Part shown: positions 1 through 8,026 of the stretch, piece by piece
Layout of the letters: each line of letters opens with the position of its first letter
Position numbering within the stretch: the stretch's first letter is position 1
NCBI RefSeq assembly: GCF_036625195.1
Contig: NZ_JAZKUG010000001.1
Location: forward strand, 5,022,001-5,086,000
DNA length: 64,000 nucleotides
Origin: Accumulibacter sp.
GTDB lineage: Bacteria > Pseudomonadota > Gammaproteobacteria > Burkholderiales > Rhodocyclaceae
Direction: 5' to 3'
Program-made: the position numbers and the translations under genes
Notes under the pieces: generated by a model
What the model saw: the letters and a program-made list of their open reading frames with translations, nothing else
What the model was told of the DNA's origin: nothing
Database searches by the model: none

Positions 1-2
1 GC

Positions 3-173
3 GACGTGCTCGAGGATCTGCGCGGCAATGTGTTCAAACCAAGGCCGCAAGCCGGAGCCTATGCGCCTGGTCATTCTGCGAGCGAAGGCGACGAGCAAGA
101 GCACACGGAGCCAGCGATCACCTGGGCTGACGCGAGCGCTGCTGCTGCCAATCAGGCAGCAACGTCGCGCTGA
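3..173 (+). CDS. C-terminal fragment of an unidentified protein (partial at left edge)
   Basis: The frame is open from the window edge to a TGA at 171-173 and gives 56 residues. It starts with a charged stretch (DVLEDLRGNVFKPRP) and runs into an Ala/Glu-rich, probably disordered tail ending in AATSR. The composition looks like a protein C-terminus, but I do not recognise the family. Other frames in the same stretch are also open, so coding is not proven. It lies on the 3' side of tRNA-Asn, a frequent integration position, so it could belong to an integrated element; nothing in the visible bases shows that. Confidence 0.35.
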   Translation, partial: DVLEDLRGNVFKPRPQAGAYAPGHSASEGDEQEHTEPAITWADASAAAANQAATSR

Positions 174-204
174 TCTGCTCCAGTGCGACGTGGCGCCACC
201 TGTG

Positions 205-225
205 GTCGATCGATAACCGATCGAC
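205..225. repeat. Perfect inverted repeat, 8-bp stem
   Basis: GTCGATCG and CGATCGAC flank the 5-nt loop ATAAC, 31 bp after the stop of the partial left-edge frame. There is no T-tract on either strand, so it is at most a weak terminator; it could also be a protein-binding dyad. The rest of 174-305 shows no gene. The words GGCTACATG occur twice in direct orientation near 272-293. Confidence 0.4.
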
Positions 226-305
226 GTCGGCGCCAGTCTGCCGGCCGGGGTGGCCTCAAATTGCTCTGATTTGGCTACATGGTGGCTACATGAAGGCCAG
301 AAAGC

Positions 306-331
306 AAAAAGGCCACCTTCTAAAGTGGCCT
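306..331 (-). terminator. Rho-independent terminator after tRNA-Asn
   Basis: Read on the minus strand, a GGCCAC/GTGGCC stem with an 8-nt interior is followed directly by TTTTT (complement of 306-310). It lies about 17 nt past the 3' end of the tRNA and is oriented to end its transcript. Confidence 0.75.
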
Positions 332-347
332 AAGTGCTTGATTTCTT

Positions 348-423
348 TGGCTCCCCGACCTGGGCTCGAACCAGGGACCTACGGATTAACAGTCCGACGC
401 TCTACCGACTGAGCTATCGAGGA
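348..423 (-). tRNA. tRNA-Asn (anticodon GTT)
   Basis: The reverse complement folds as a 76-nt tRNA. The acceptor stem TCCTCGA pairs with TCGGGGA, allowing one G-T pair. The anticodon loop reads CTGTTAA, giving anticodon GTT. The T-arm contains GGTTCGAGCCC, and discriminator G plus an encoded CCA end at 348. A terminator follows at once. tRNA 3' ends are common attachment sites for integrases, and this 3' end faces the left window edge. Confidence 0.95.
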
Positions 424-537
424 ACGTGCGGGCAGGATCTTAGACATTCGTGTGCCGCCCGTCAAGACTGAGCTGTCGGCCAGGAGCAGTGATGCGATAA
501 TGGCGCGAGGCTCCACCCGACCTCTGCTGGGGGACGC

Positions 538-1689
538 ATGGCAACCATACTCATCATCACCGACCGGGCCGATGATTTGGCCACAGTCGATCACGTGCTT
601 GCCACACGGCACAGGCTGCGAGTTGCCGCCTCGCTGCAACAGGCGCTGCAGTTCACCGCAGATGCGCCTCGCCCCGATCTGGTCCTGCTCGATGCACCGA
701 TGGCGGCGATCGACCGCCGTCCGTTTCTTGATCGCCTGCGGCAGTGCGCGGCCAGCGCAGCCACCCCGATCATCGTCATCAGCTCGGGTGAGGGCGCCGA
801 CGAAGCGAGCTGGCTCGAACAGGGAGCTGACGATTACCTGCAGCGGCCGCTGCGACCGGCGACCGTCGCCGCGCGGGTCGGCATTCAGCTCGAGCTGCAG
901 TCGGCTCGCGCCCGACTGCTGGATCAGGATCGAAGCCTGACGGCGGAAGTCGCCCGCCGACTGGCGGACAACCTCCTGATCCAGGATGCTGGCATTCGCG
1001 CACTGGCCCGGCTGGCCGAGGTTCGCGATCCGGAAACCGGCAACCACCTGCGTCGCACACAGCGCTACGTCCGCATCCTGGCCGAAGAGCTCAGCGGCCA
1101 CCCACGCTTTGCCGCCTTTCTGACGCGGCAGAACACCGAGCTCCTCGCCAAGTCCGCACCGCTGCACGATATCGGCAAGGTCGGCATCCGCGATGAAATC
1201 CTCCTCAAGCCGGGCAGGCTGACAGCGGAGGAGCGCGAGATCATGAAGGCCCACAGTCTGCTCGGATTTCAGGCCATCCAACAGGCGGAGCAGGACAGCG
1301 AGCAGCCTGTCGACTTCCTGCGCATGGCCAAGGAGATCACGCGCTCGCACCACGAACGATGGGATGGTTCGGGCTATCCGGACGGTCTCGCCGGCGACGC
1401 GATTCCCATCGCCGCGCGCCTGATGGCCCTTGCCGACGTCTTCGATGCGCTGATCGCCGCGAGGATCTATAAATGCCCCTTGCCGTTCGAGCAGGCCGGA
1501 CGCATCATCCGCGAAGGCCGCGGCAGCCATTTCGACCCGGACATCGTCGACGCCTTCACCGCCCGAGAGGCGGACTTCATCGCCATCGCCCGTGAGCACG
1601 CGCGAGCGAGCCTGGCCGTCGCGGGCGAGCGGGTGGCAGCGGCTGTCGAACCGCCAGCGGCCGGTCGGGAGCCAGGCCGCTGTCCATGA
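538..1689 (+). CDS. Receiver-HD-GYP protein, predicted cyclic-di-GMP phosphodiesterase
   Basis: The 383-residue protein has a response-regulator-like domain (about 1-120) and an HD-GYP domain (about 150-345). HD-GYP enzymes hydrolyse c-di-GMP. The metal and substrate motifs are intact: GNHLRR near 168, HDIGK at 210-214, HHERWDGSGYPDGL near 271-284 and the ALADVFDA helix. The receiver is atypical. The phospho-acceptor Asp is present (D52), but the N-terminal acidic pair is weak (TD at 8-9) and the usual Lys of the K-P motif is Arg (LQRPLRP, R103). Phosphorylation may therefore be altered or lost. The start is supported by GGGGGA a few bases upstream. No kinase gene is adjacent. Confidence 0.9.
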   Translation: MATILIITDRADDLATVDHVLATRHRLRVAASLQQALQFTADAPRPDLVLLDAPMAAIDRRPFLDRLRQCAASAATPIIVISSGEGADEASWLEQGADDYLQRPLRPATVAARVGIQLELQSARARLLDQDRSLTAEVARRLADNLLIQDAGIRALARLAEVRDPETGNHLRRTQRYVRILAEELSGHPRFAAFLTRQNTELLAKSAPLHDIGKVGIRDEILLKPGRLTAEEREIMKAHSLLGFQAIQQAEQDSEQPVDFLRMAKEITRSHHERWDGSGYPDGLAGDAIPIAARLMALADVFDALIAARIYKCPLPFEQAGRIIREGRGSHFDPDIVDAFTAREADFIAIAREHARASLAVAGERVAAAVEPPAAGREPGRCP

Positions 1690-1823
1690 CGCAACGAGTG
1701 GTTCGCTCGCGCACGGTGCGAAGGGTGACGCCGACATGACCGTGCCGCAGCGTCATCAAGGGCAGCTTTCGATTAGAATCCAGCCTTTTTTGCACCGCCG
1801 CAGGCAGTCAGGAGAGCACTACG

Positions 1824-2903
1824 ATGACCTTGCAGAGCAAGCCCACGACCGACGACGTCCGCATCAGGGAGATCAAGGAACTGGTCCCACCGGCCCATGT
1901 CTTCCGCGAGTTCCCGGTCGGGGTACGCGCTGCGCTGACGACCTACAATACCCGCCAGAGCATCCACCGCATCCTGCACGGGGCGGATACCCGCCTGCTG
2001 GTCGTCGTCGGCCCCTGCTCGATCCACGCCGTCGACTCGGCGCTCGATTACGCACGCCGGCTGCAGGCGGAGGTTGCGCACTTCCAGGATGATCTGCTGC
2101 TCGTCATGCGGGTGTACTTCGAGAAGCCGCGGACAACGGTCGGCTGGAAAGGGCTGATCAACGACCCGCGGCTCGACAACAGCTTCCGGATCAATGAGGG
2201 GCTGCGCCTGGCGCGTGGCCTGCTGCTCGAGATCAACGACATGGGGCTGCCCTGCGCCACCGAATTCCTCGACACGATCACACCGCAGTACACCGCGGAC
2301 CTGATTGCCTGGGGCGCGATCGGCGCCCGTACGACCGAATCGCAGGTGCACCGCGAACTGGCCTCGGGCCTCTCCTGCCCGGTCGGCTTCAAGAACGGCA
2401 CCGACGGCAACATCCGCATCGCCATCGACGCGATCCGCGCCGCACAGTCACCGCATCACTTCCTGTCGGTCACCAAGGCCGGCCATTCGGCCATCGTCTC
2501 GACCGGCGGCAACGAGGATTGCCACGTGATCCTGCGCGGTGGCCGGGAACCGAACCATGACGCAACTCATGTCGAAGCCGCGTGCCGGGAGATTGCCTCG
2601 GCCGGCCTGGCGGCACGCCTGATGGTCGACGCCTCGCATGCCAACAGCAACAAGCGCTTCAAGCAGCAGATCGAGGTGGCGCGCGACGTCGCCAGCCAGG
2701 TCGCGGCGGGTGACGAGCGAATCATCGGCCTGATGCTGGAGTCCCATCTCGTCGAAGGGCGGCAGGACCTGGTGCCGGGACAGCCGCTCGAGTACGGCAG
2801 GAGCATCACCGATGCCTGCCTTGGATGGGAGGATTCGCTGGCCGTCCTCGAGATCCTGGCCAAGAGCGTCCGCGACCGGCGGCTGGTCGGAGCCGCGCAG
2901 TAG
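1824..2903 (+). CDS. aroG: 3-deoxy-7-phosphoheptulonate (DAHP) synthase, class I
   Basis: This enzyme condenses phosphoenolpyruvate and erythrose 4-phosphate, the first step of the shikimate pathway to aromatic amino acids. The 359-residue length is normal for the AroF/AroG/AroH family. Family motifs are clear: GPCSIH near 57, the substrate-binding stretch EKPRTTVGWKGL near 99, GARTTESQ near 170, GFKNGTDG near 188 and the metal-site region DASHANS near 271. Which amino acid inhibits it cannot be read reliably from the sequence. It appears monocistronic. A TAGAAT at 1774-1779 could serve as a -10 element, but I see no good -35. Confidence 0.96.
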   Translation: MTLQSKPTTDDVRIREIKELVPPAHVFREFPVGVRAALTTYNTRQSIHRILHGADTRLLVVVGPCSIHAVDSALDYARRLQAEVAHFQDDLLLVMRVYFEKPRTTVGWKGLINDPRLDNSFRINEGLRLARGLLLEINDMGLPCATEFLDTITPQYTADLIAWGAIGARTTESQVHRELASGLSCPVGFKNGTDGNIRIAIDAIRAAQSPHHFLSVTKAGHSAIVSTGGNEDCHVILRGGREPNHDATHVEAACREIASAGLAARLMVDASHANSNKRFKQQIEVARDVASQVAAGDERIIGLMLESHLVEGRQDLVPGQPLEYGRSITDACLGWEDSLAVLEILAKSVRDRRLVGAAQ

Positions 2904-3029
2904 TCGCAGGGCGCCGGGAGGCGGCTGGCATCGGGCCAGCGCCTGGCAGCGGCACAATGCGGAAGGTGAGGCGGGGATCGCCGCCGGAAGCGGCTGGCGC
3001 GGTGCTTCCCGCCGAGCCGAAGGCAGCCC

Positions 3030-3185
3030 CTAGCGGAGCTTCATTTCCTTGTACATCACGTGCTTGCGGGCTTTCGGATCGTACTTCTTGATCTCCATCT
3101 TGCCCGGCATGGTCTTCTTGTTCTTGGTCGTGGTGTAGAAGTGTCCGGTACCGGCCGTGGACTCGAGTTTGATCTTGTCGCGCAT
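3030..3185 (-). CDS. rpmG: 50S ribosomal protein L33
   Basis: The 51-residue basic protein begins MRDKIKLESTAGTGHFYTTT and ends KHVMYKEMKLR, a clear L33 match. It is the L33 form without zinc-binding cysteines. It lies 14 bp after rpmB, the usual rpmB-rpmG pair, and should be transcribed from the promoter upstream of rpmB. It is too short for many gene callers but unmistakable. Confidence 0.97.
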   Translation of the reverse strand: MRDKIKLESTAGTGHFYTTTKNKKTMPGKMEIKKYDPKARKHVMYKEMKLR

Positions 3186-3199
3186 GTCCGTTCTCCCCC

Positions 3200-3433
3200 T
3201 CAGATCTCGCCGCGCGCCCGCAACTCGGCGAGCACGACGTCGATACCGTTCTTGTCAATGGTCCGCAAACCGGCATTCGAGACGCGCAGGCGCACCCAGC
3301 GCTTCTCGCTCTCGATCCAGAAACGGCGATACTGCAGATTCGGCAGGAAGCGGCGCTTCGTTCTATTGTTGGCATGGGAAACGTTGTTCCCCGCCATCGG
3401 GCTCTTGCCCGTCACCTGGCAAACACGCGCCAT
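3200..3433 (-). CDS. rpmB: 50S ribosomal protein L28
   Basis: The 77-residue protein starts MARVCQVTGKSPMAGNNVSHANN and continues with the RRFLPNLQYRRFW segment, both diagnostic of L28. The length equals the family norm. It is the first gene of the rpmB-rpmG operon, with a good sigma-70-type promoter about 40 bp upstream. Confidence 0.98.
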   Translation of the reverse strand: MARVCQVTGKSPMAGNNVSHANNRTKRRFLPNLQYRRFWIESEKRWVRLRVSNAGLRTIDKNGIDVVLAELRARGEI

Positions 3434-3470
3434 GATCGTTGCTCCAATTGATTCAGGAAGAAAGCCCGCG

Positions 3471-3500
3471 ATTCTAGCCGATGCAGGCAGTTGTTTTCAA
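3471..3500 (-). promoter_or_regulatory. Sigma-70-type promoter of rpmB-rpmG
   Basis: On the minus strand TTGAAA (complement of 3495-3500) is followed after 18 bp by TAGAAT (complement of 3471-3476). Each hexamer matches the consensus at five or more of six positions if A-rich variation is allowed. Initiation would fall near 3464, giving a leader of about 30 nt before the rpmB ATG. Confidence 0.65.
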
Positions 3501-3518
3501 GCGATTTCCACCATACCG

Positions 3519-4196
3519 CTAGAGGAGCCCGCGTTCGGCAAAGGACAGCGGTGCGGCCTGTGCCGCGACGATGAAGTGATCGAGCACCCGCACCTCGACC
3601 AGCGCCAGGACCTGCTTCAGTTCGCTGGTCAACAACTCGTCGGCACGCGACGGTTCGGCGACCCCCGACGGGTGATTGTGTGCCAGGACCACTGCCGCCG
3701 CATTGTGCCACAGCGCCCGCTTGACGACCTCGCGCGGATAGACGCTGGTCTGCGTCAGGGTACCGCGGAACAGTTCCTCAGCAGCGATCAGGCGATTCTG
3801 CGCATCCAGCCAGAGGGCGACGAAGACCTCATGCTCGAGGCCGGCCAGATGCAGTCGCAGATAATCACGCACGGCGCCGGGTGAGGCAAAGGTGCTGCGC
3901 TGCTTCATTTCCTCGGTCAGTGCCCGCCGCGCCATCTCGAGAACGGCCTGCAACTGGGCATATTTCGCCGGGCCCATCCCGGGCACATCGGTGAACTCGT
4001 TGCGCCCGGCGGCGAACAGGCTGTTGAGGCTGCCGAAACGACGGATCAGGTCGCGCGCCAGGTCGACGGCGCTCGTGCCCCTGCTGCCCACACGCAGGAA
4101 TATCGCCAGCAGTTCGGCATCGGAGAGCGACGCCGCGCCACGCGCGAGCAGACGCTCGCGCGGTCGCTCGTCCTCCGGCCAGTCGGTGATCGCCAT
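3519..4196 (-). CDS. radC: RadC/JAB-domain (MPN) DNA-repair-associated protein
   Basis: The 225-residue protein has an N-terminal helix-hairpin-helix segment (DVPGMGPAKYAQLQAVLEMARRA) and a C-terminal JAB/MPN metalloprotease-like domain. The metal motif HNHPSG followed by SRAD is present. The family is named after E. coli radC, but its biochemical role is still unclear. An ATG 22 codons upstream is open in frame. I prefer the internal ATG at 4196 because GGGGGCGGAG precedes it and the family start MAITDWPEDERPRERLL begins there. It is divergent from coaBC, with a TACAAT (complement of 4230-4235) as possible -10. Confidence 0.93.
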   Translation of the reverse strand: MAITDWPEDERPRERLLARGAASLSDAELLAIFLRVGSRGTSAVDLARDLIRRFGSLNSLFAAGRNEFTDVPGMGPAKYAQLQAVLEMARRALTEEMKQRSTFASPGAVRDYLRLHLAGLEHEVFVALWLDAQNRLIAAEELFRGTLTQTSVYPREVVKRALWHNAAAVVLAHNHPSGVAEPSRADELLTSELKQVLALVEVRVLDHFIVAAQAAPLSFAERGLL

Positions 4197-4351
4197 CTCC
4201 GCCCCCTCGCTGCAGCTTCCTGGGCTTTCATTGTAGCGGTGTCGGCGATGCGGCAGAAGCATTCGCGCGCGGCAGGACGGCTGCTGCCTTCACCGCCGCA
4301 TCTCCAGTAGAATGTGCCGCCTGGGATCATGAACGGGCAGGCGGGCTTTGC

Positions 4352-5548
4352 ATGGAACTGGCTGGAAAACGCATCCTTCTCGGGGTTACTGGCGGCATCG
4401 CCGCCTACAAGGCGGCCGAACTGCTTCGCCTGCTGAGCCGCGAGGGGGCCTCGGTGCAGGTGGTGATGAGTGAAGCCGCCACACGTTTCGTCACCCCGGT
4501 CACCTTTCAGGCGCTTTCCGGGCAGCCGGTGTTCTGCGACCAGTGGGATCCACGGGTGGCGAACAACATGGCGCACATCGACCTGTCGCGCGCCGCCGAT
4601 GCCGTGCTGATCGCTCCCGCTTCGGCGGACTTCATGGCCAAGATCGCGAACGGCCTCGCCGACGACCTGCTGACGACCCTGGTGCTCGCGCGCGACTGCC
4701 CGCTGCTGCTGGCACCGGCGATGAACCGGCAGATGTGGGAGAACCCGGCAACCACGCGCAACGTGGCGACGTTGCGCGCCGACGGCGTCGCCATCCTCGG
4801 TCCGGGCTGTGGCGACCAGGCCTGTGGCGAGAGCGGCCTCGGCCGGATGCTCGAAGCGCAGGACATCCTCGACGGACTAATCGCCCACTTCCAGCCCCGT
4901 CTGCTGCCGGACGTCGACGTCCTCCTGACGGCCGGCCCGACCTTCGAGGCGATCGATCCGGTACGCGGCATCACCAACCTGTCGAGCGGCAGGATGGGTT
5001 ACGCCATCGCGCGCGCGGCGCGCGAGGCGGGTGCACGGGTGACCCTGGTCTCGGGCCCGGTCCACCTGCCCTGCCCGACCGGTGTCAACCGCATCGACGT
5101 CACCAGTGCACGCGACATGCACGCCGAGGTCATGGCGCATGTGGCCCGGCACGGGGTCTTCATCGCCGTTGCCGCGGTCGCGGACTACCGCCCGGCGCGG
5201 ACCATCACGCAGAAGATCAAGAAGGGCGCGCAGGTGACACCACCGGCGATCGAGTTGGTGCTGAATCCGGACATTCTCGCCGAGGTCGCCGCCCTGCCCG
5301 CGCCGCCGCTGTGCGTCGGTTTCGCCGCCGAGAGCGAGCACCTCGCCCTCTACGCCGAGCAGAAGCGCCGCAGCAAGGGCATTCCGCTCATCGTCGGCAA
5401 CCTGATCCAGGACGGCTTTGGTGGCGACGACAACCGGCTGATCCTGTTCGACGACGACGGCCAGCACCCCCTGGCAGCAGCTTCCAAGCTCGTGCTCGCC
5501 CGGCAACTGGTGGCGCACATCGCCGGCCTGCTGGCGAAACGCGGATGA
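4352..5548 (+). CDS. coaBC: Bifunctional phosphopantothenoylcysteine decarboxylase/synthetase
   Basis: The protein carries out two steps of coenzyme A synthesis: CTP-dependent ligation of cysteine to 4'-phosphopantothenate (CoaB) and FMN-dependent decarboxylation (CoaC). The 398-residue length is normal. The N-terminal flavoprotein half shows GVTGGIAAYKA, the APAMNRQMW stretch and the catalytic GCGDQACGE(S/G)GxGR region. The C-terminal half shows AGPTFEAIDPVRGITN and SSGRMGYAIA. The stop overlaps the dut ATG (ATGA), so the two are translationally coupled, an arrangement common in proteobacteria. Confidence 0.97.
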   Translation: MELAGKRILLGVTGGIAAYKAAELLRLLSREGASVQVVMSEAATRFVTPVTFQALSGQPVFCDQWDPRVANNMAHIDLSRAADAVLIAPASADFMAKIANGLADDLLTTLVLARDCPLLLAPAMNRQMWENPATTRNVATLRADGVAILGPGCGDQACGESGLGRMLEAQDILDGLIAHFQPRLLPDVDVLLTAGPTFEAIDPVRGITNLSSGRMGYAIARAAREAGARVTLVSGPVHLPCPTGVNRIDVTSARDMHAEVMAHVARHGVFIAVAAVADYRPARTITQKIKKGAQVTPPAIELVLNPDILAEVAALPAPPLCVGFAAESEHLALYAEQKRRSKGIPLIVGNLIQDGFGGDDNRLILFDDDGQHPLAAASKLVLARQLVAHIAGLLAKRG

Positions 5549-6006
5549 GCGGACGCGGCCAGAAGGTGGACATCAAACTGCTCGACGCGCGCCTGCGCGA
5601 GCAGCCGCCGCACTACGCGACAGCGGGATCGGCCGGGCTCGACCTGCGCGCCTGCATCGAGCAGCCGCTCGTCATCGCACCCGGCGAGACGCGCCTGATT
5701 CCGACCGGCATCGCGATCCACCTGGCTGATCCGGGACTGGCAGCGATGATCCTGCCGCGCTCAGGCCTCGGCCACCGGCATGGCATCGTGCTCGGCAATC
5801 TGGTCGGCCTGATCGACTCCGACTACCAGGGCGAGATCATGGTGTCGACCTGGAACCGCGGGCACGAACCCTTCATGCTGCGACCGCTCGACCGATTGGC
5901 GCAACTGGTGGTGGTACCGGTGCTGCAGATGTCGTTCAACGTCGTCGACGACTTCGCCGCCAGCGCCCGTGGCGATGGCGGTTTTGGCAGCACCGGGCAC
6001 GCCTGA
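5545..6006 (+). CDS. dut: dUTP diphosphatase (deoxyuridine triphosphatase)
   Basis: The enzyme hydrolyses dUTP to dUMP and diphosphate, keeping uracil out of DNA and supplying dTMP synthesis. The 153 residues contain the trimeric dUTPase motifs in order: AGSAGLDLRA (motif 1), PRSGLG (2), GLIDSDYQGEI (3), RLAQLVVVP (4) and GDGGFGSTG (5). The start is fixed by the ATGA overlap with coaBC; a longer upstream frame is only the shadow of coaBC. The stop codon abuts a 143-bp element with terminal inverted repeats. Confidence 0.96.
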   Translation: MSGRGQKVDIKLLDARLREQPPHYATAGSAGLDLRACIEQPLVIAPGETRLIPTGIAIHLADPGLAAMILPRSGLGHRHGIVLGNLVGLIDSDYQGEIMVSTWNRGHEPFMLRPLDRLAQLVVVPVLQMSFNVVDDFAASARGDGGFGSTGHA

Positions 6007-6149
6007 GAGCTTGTGAAGAAATCGTCGCCAGCAGGCCGTGATGCGAGTCGCAAGCGAGCGAAAGACGAGACCTGTCAGATCGATGGGCAAGGGGTGAGCG
6101 CGTGCGCAACGCCGCAGATCGGTCGCGCGGGGGGTTGCTTCACAACCTC
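6007..6149. mobile_element. Candidate MITE-like element with terminal inverted repeats
   Basis: GAGCTTGTGAAGAAA at 6007-6021 and TTGCTTCACAACCTC at 6135-6149 are inverted copies matching at 13 of 15 positions. The 113 bp between them hold no convincing gene. The left end starts one base after the dut stop codon and the right end lies 34 bp short of dsbB. I see no clear target-site duplication. A non-autonomous IS derivative is one reading; a long stem-loop in the dut/dsbB convergent spacer is the other. Confidence 0.4.
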
Positions 6150-6183
6150 TGCCGCCGCTGTGCCGCCAGGCGCATGGGCACCG

Positions 6184-6681
6184 TCAGTCGCTGCGCCGTC
6201 GCAGCATCACGCCAGCGGCGGCGAGGAAGCCGATGAAGCAAAGCCCCGACCAGTTGGCCATCGACAGGCCGAGCAGGACCCAGTCCTTGCTCGAGCAGAA
6301 ACCGGTGGCGAGAAACATCTGTGGCCACAGGGCGCCAAACCAGTCGACGATCCGCTCGATCAGCGTCGGCTCGCCGAAACCGCACTCCATCCCCTCCTGC
6401 GGCAGGTATTGCAGCCAGCTCTGATAAGCCGCGGTCGCCACGCCGCCGGCCGCCACCACGGCCAACAGGATGCTCGACACGCGGGCGGCAGCGGGCAACA
6501 GTGCGCCGACCAGCGCGAGCAAGGCGATCGACAGGAAGAGCAGGCGCTGGAAGATGCACAGTGGGCAGGGCTGCAGGCGCATGATCTCGCCGATCCCCCA
6601 GCCGGCCAGAGTCAGACCGATTGCCGCCGCGGCCAGCAGGAGCAGGATCGTGCGCGGCGATCGCCCGACCAGGGGTTTCAC
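6184..6681 (-). CDS. dsbB: Disulfide bond formation protein B
   Basis: DsbB is an inner-membrane quinone reductase that reoxidises periplasmic DsbA. The 165 residues give four hydrophobic helices. The first cysteine pair is in CPLC near residue 39, after LQP. The second pair (ECGFGEP and GFCSSKDW) lies in the second periplasmic loop. All four redox cysteines are kept. The gene is convergent with dut and 3 bp downstream of the desaturase gene on the same strand. Confidence 0.94.
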   Translation of the reverse strand: MKPLVGRSPRTILLLLAAAAIGLTLAGWGIGEIMRLQPCPLCIFQRLLFLSIALLALVGALLPAAARVSSILLAVVAAGGVATAAYQSWLQYLPQEGMECGFGEPTLIERIVDWFGALWPQMFLATGFCSSKDWVLLGLSMANWSGLCFIGFLAAAGVMLRRRSD

Positions 6682-6684
6682 CGC

Positions 6685-7857
6685 TCAGACCGGGACATAG
6701 CTGCGCAGGCGCAGAGACAGTTCCCGCAACTGCCGCACGCCCGAGTTCTCGGCCCGCTCACACCAGTCCTGCAGCGCCTTGAGGAGGAACTCGCCGGAGA
6801 CGTTCGACCGCTCCCAGAGCGCGATCAGTTCATCGCGCATGGCGTATGCGGTCTGCAGCGCTCGACTTTCGTCCAGCATCATTTCGAGCCTGCCGCGAGC
6901 CTCCTGCGGGATCGTCCGTGAATCGGCAGCGAGCCAGCGCTTCAGGCCGCGGAAGCGCCGGCCGTGCTGCAGTCGGGCGAGTTCCTCGCGATACACCTGC
7001 TTCAGCGAGCGGGCATACTGGGCCAGCAGGTCGTAGCGGTTGGCAATCACCGCCTGCAGGGTGTTGGCGTCGACCACCGGCCGCAGGCCTCCCAGGCGCG
7101 GTCTGGGCGCGACCCGCTTGATCTGTGCCAGGCGAAGCGCTGCCAGGATGCGGATGTAGAGCCATCCGAGATCGAACTCGTACCACCGGATCGACAATCG
7201 GGCCGACGTGGGAAAGGTATGATGGTTGTTGTGCAGTTCCTCGCCGCCGATCAGGAGGCCCCAAGGGCTGATGTTCGTACTCGCATCGGCCGGGCTGAAG
7301 TTGCGGTAGCCCCAGAAATGCCCGAGGCCGTTGATGACGCCGGCTGCCCAGAAGGGAATCCAGGCCATCTGGACCAGCCAGATCAGCGACCCGGCAGCAA
7401 TGCCGAAGACCAGCACATCCACGGCCAGCATGATGGCGACGCCCAGTTTGTGCCACGGCGTATACAGATGCCTCTCGAGCCAGTCATCCGGTGTGCCGTG
7501 ACCGTAACGCTGCAGGGTATCGCGCTTCCTGGCCTCCGCGACATAGAGGAAGACGCCGGTCCACAGGACCCGGTGGATGCCATGCACCTGCGGGCTGTGC
7601 GGATCATCCACCGTCTCGCAGCGGGCGTGATGCTTGCGGTGGACCGCCGCCCACTCCTTCGTCACCATGCCGGTGGTCAACCACAACCAGAGACGGAAGA
7701 AATGGGCCACCAGGGGGTGCAACTCGAGCGCACGATGCGCCTGCTGCCGATGCAGGAAGACCGTCACCGCAACGATCGTGACGTGGGTCAGGCCGAGGGT
7801 CATCAGGACGTAGCCCCACCAGGGCCAATCGACCATTCCAGCGTACATGCGCGACAT
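6685..7857 (-). CDS. Membrane fatty-acid (acyl-CoA/acyl-lipid) desaturase
   Basis: This is a di-iron membrane desaturase that should introduce a cis double bond into saturated acyl chains. The three histidine boxes are intact: HRQQAH (36-41), HRKHH (73-77) and HNNHH (209-213). Hydrophobic segments surround them. The protein has 390 residues. About 140 residues after the third box form a charged helical extension that is longer than in classical delta-9 desaturases; its role is unknown. In-frame ATGs at codons 4 and 8 are possible alternative starts, and GGAA lies closest to codon 4. Positional specificity cannot be read from sequence. Confidence 0.9.
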   Translation of the reverse strand: MSRMYAGMVDWPWWGYVLMTLGLTHVTIVAVTVFLHRQQAHRALELHPLVAHFFRLWLWLTTGMVTKEWAAVHRKHHARCETVDDPHSPQVHGIHRVLWTGVFLYVAEARKRDTLQRYGHGTPDDWLERHLYTPWHKLGVAIMLAVDVLVFGIAAGSLIWLVQMAWIPFWAAGVINGLGHFWGYRNFSPADASTNISPWGLLIGGEELHNNHHTFPTSARLSIRWYEFDLGWLYIRILAALRLAQIKRVAPRPRLGGLRPVVDANTLQAVIANRYDLLAQYARSLKQVYREELARLQHGRRFRGLKRWLAADSRTIPQEARGRLEMMLDESRALQTAYAMRDELIALWERSNVSGEFLLKALQDWCERAENSGVRQLRELSLRLRSYVPV

Positions 7858-8014
7858 TCCGGAAAAGTTGGGCAGCCGGCGATTTTAAGGCAATCGGGCG
7901 CCACCACCAAACGCCGGTGAGGACGCGCCGCCCGGCTCCCGGTCGCAGGGCCCGGCCGGCCACCGCGCAGCGGTGCTTCGCGCGGCAGACGTTTCTCGCA
8001 CGCGCACAAGCCGT

Positions 8015-8020
8015 TATCAT
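8015..8020 (+). promoter_or_regulatory. Possible -10 box immediately upstream of the rstA-like gene
   Basis: TATCAT ends seven bases before the ATG at 8027, so transcription would start at or next to the start codon. No ribosome-binding site precedes that ATG, which agrees with a leaderless transcript. The -35 region is poor, so this stays tentative. Confidence 0.3.
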
Positions 8021-8026
8021 TGAGCC

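Noticed and set aside
1..347. Integrated element with an att site at tRNA-Asn
   Set aside because: No integrase, no second copy of the tRNA 3' end and too little flanking sequence to the left.
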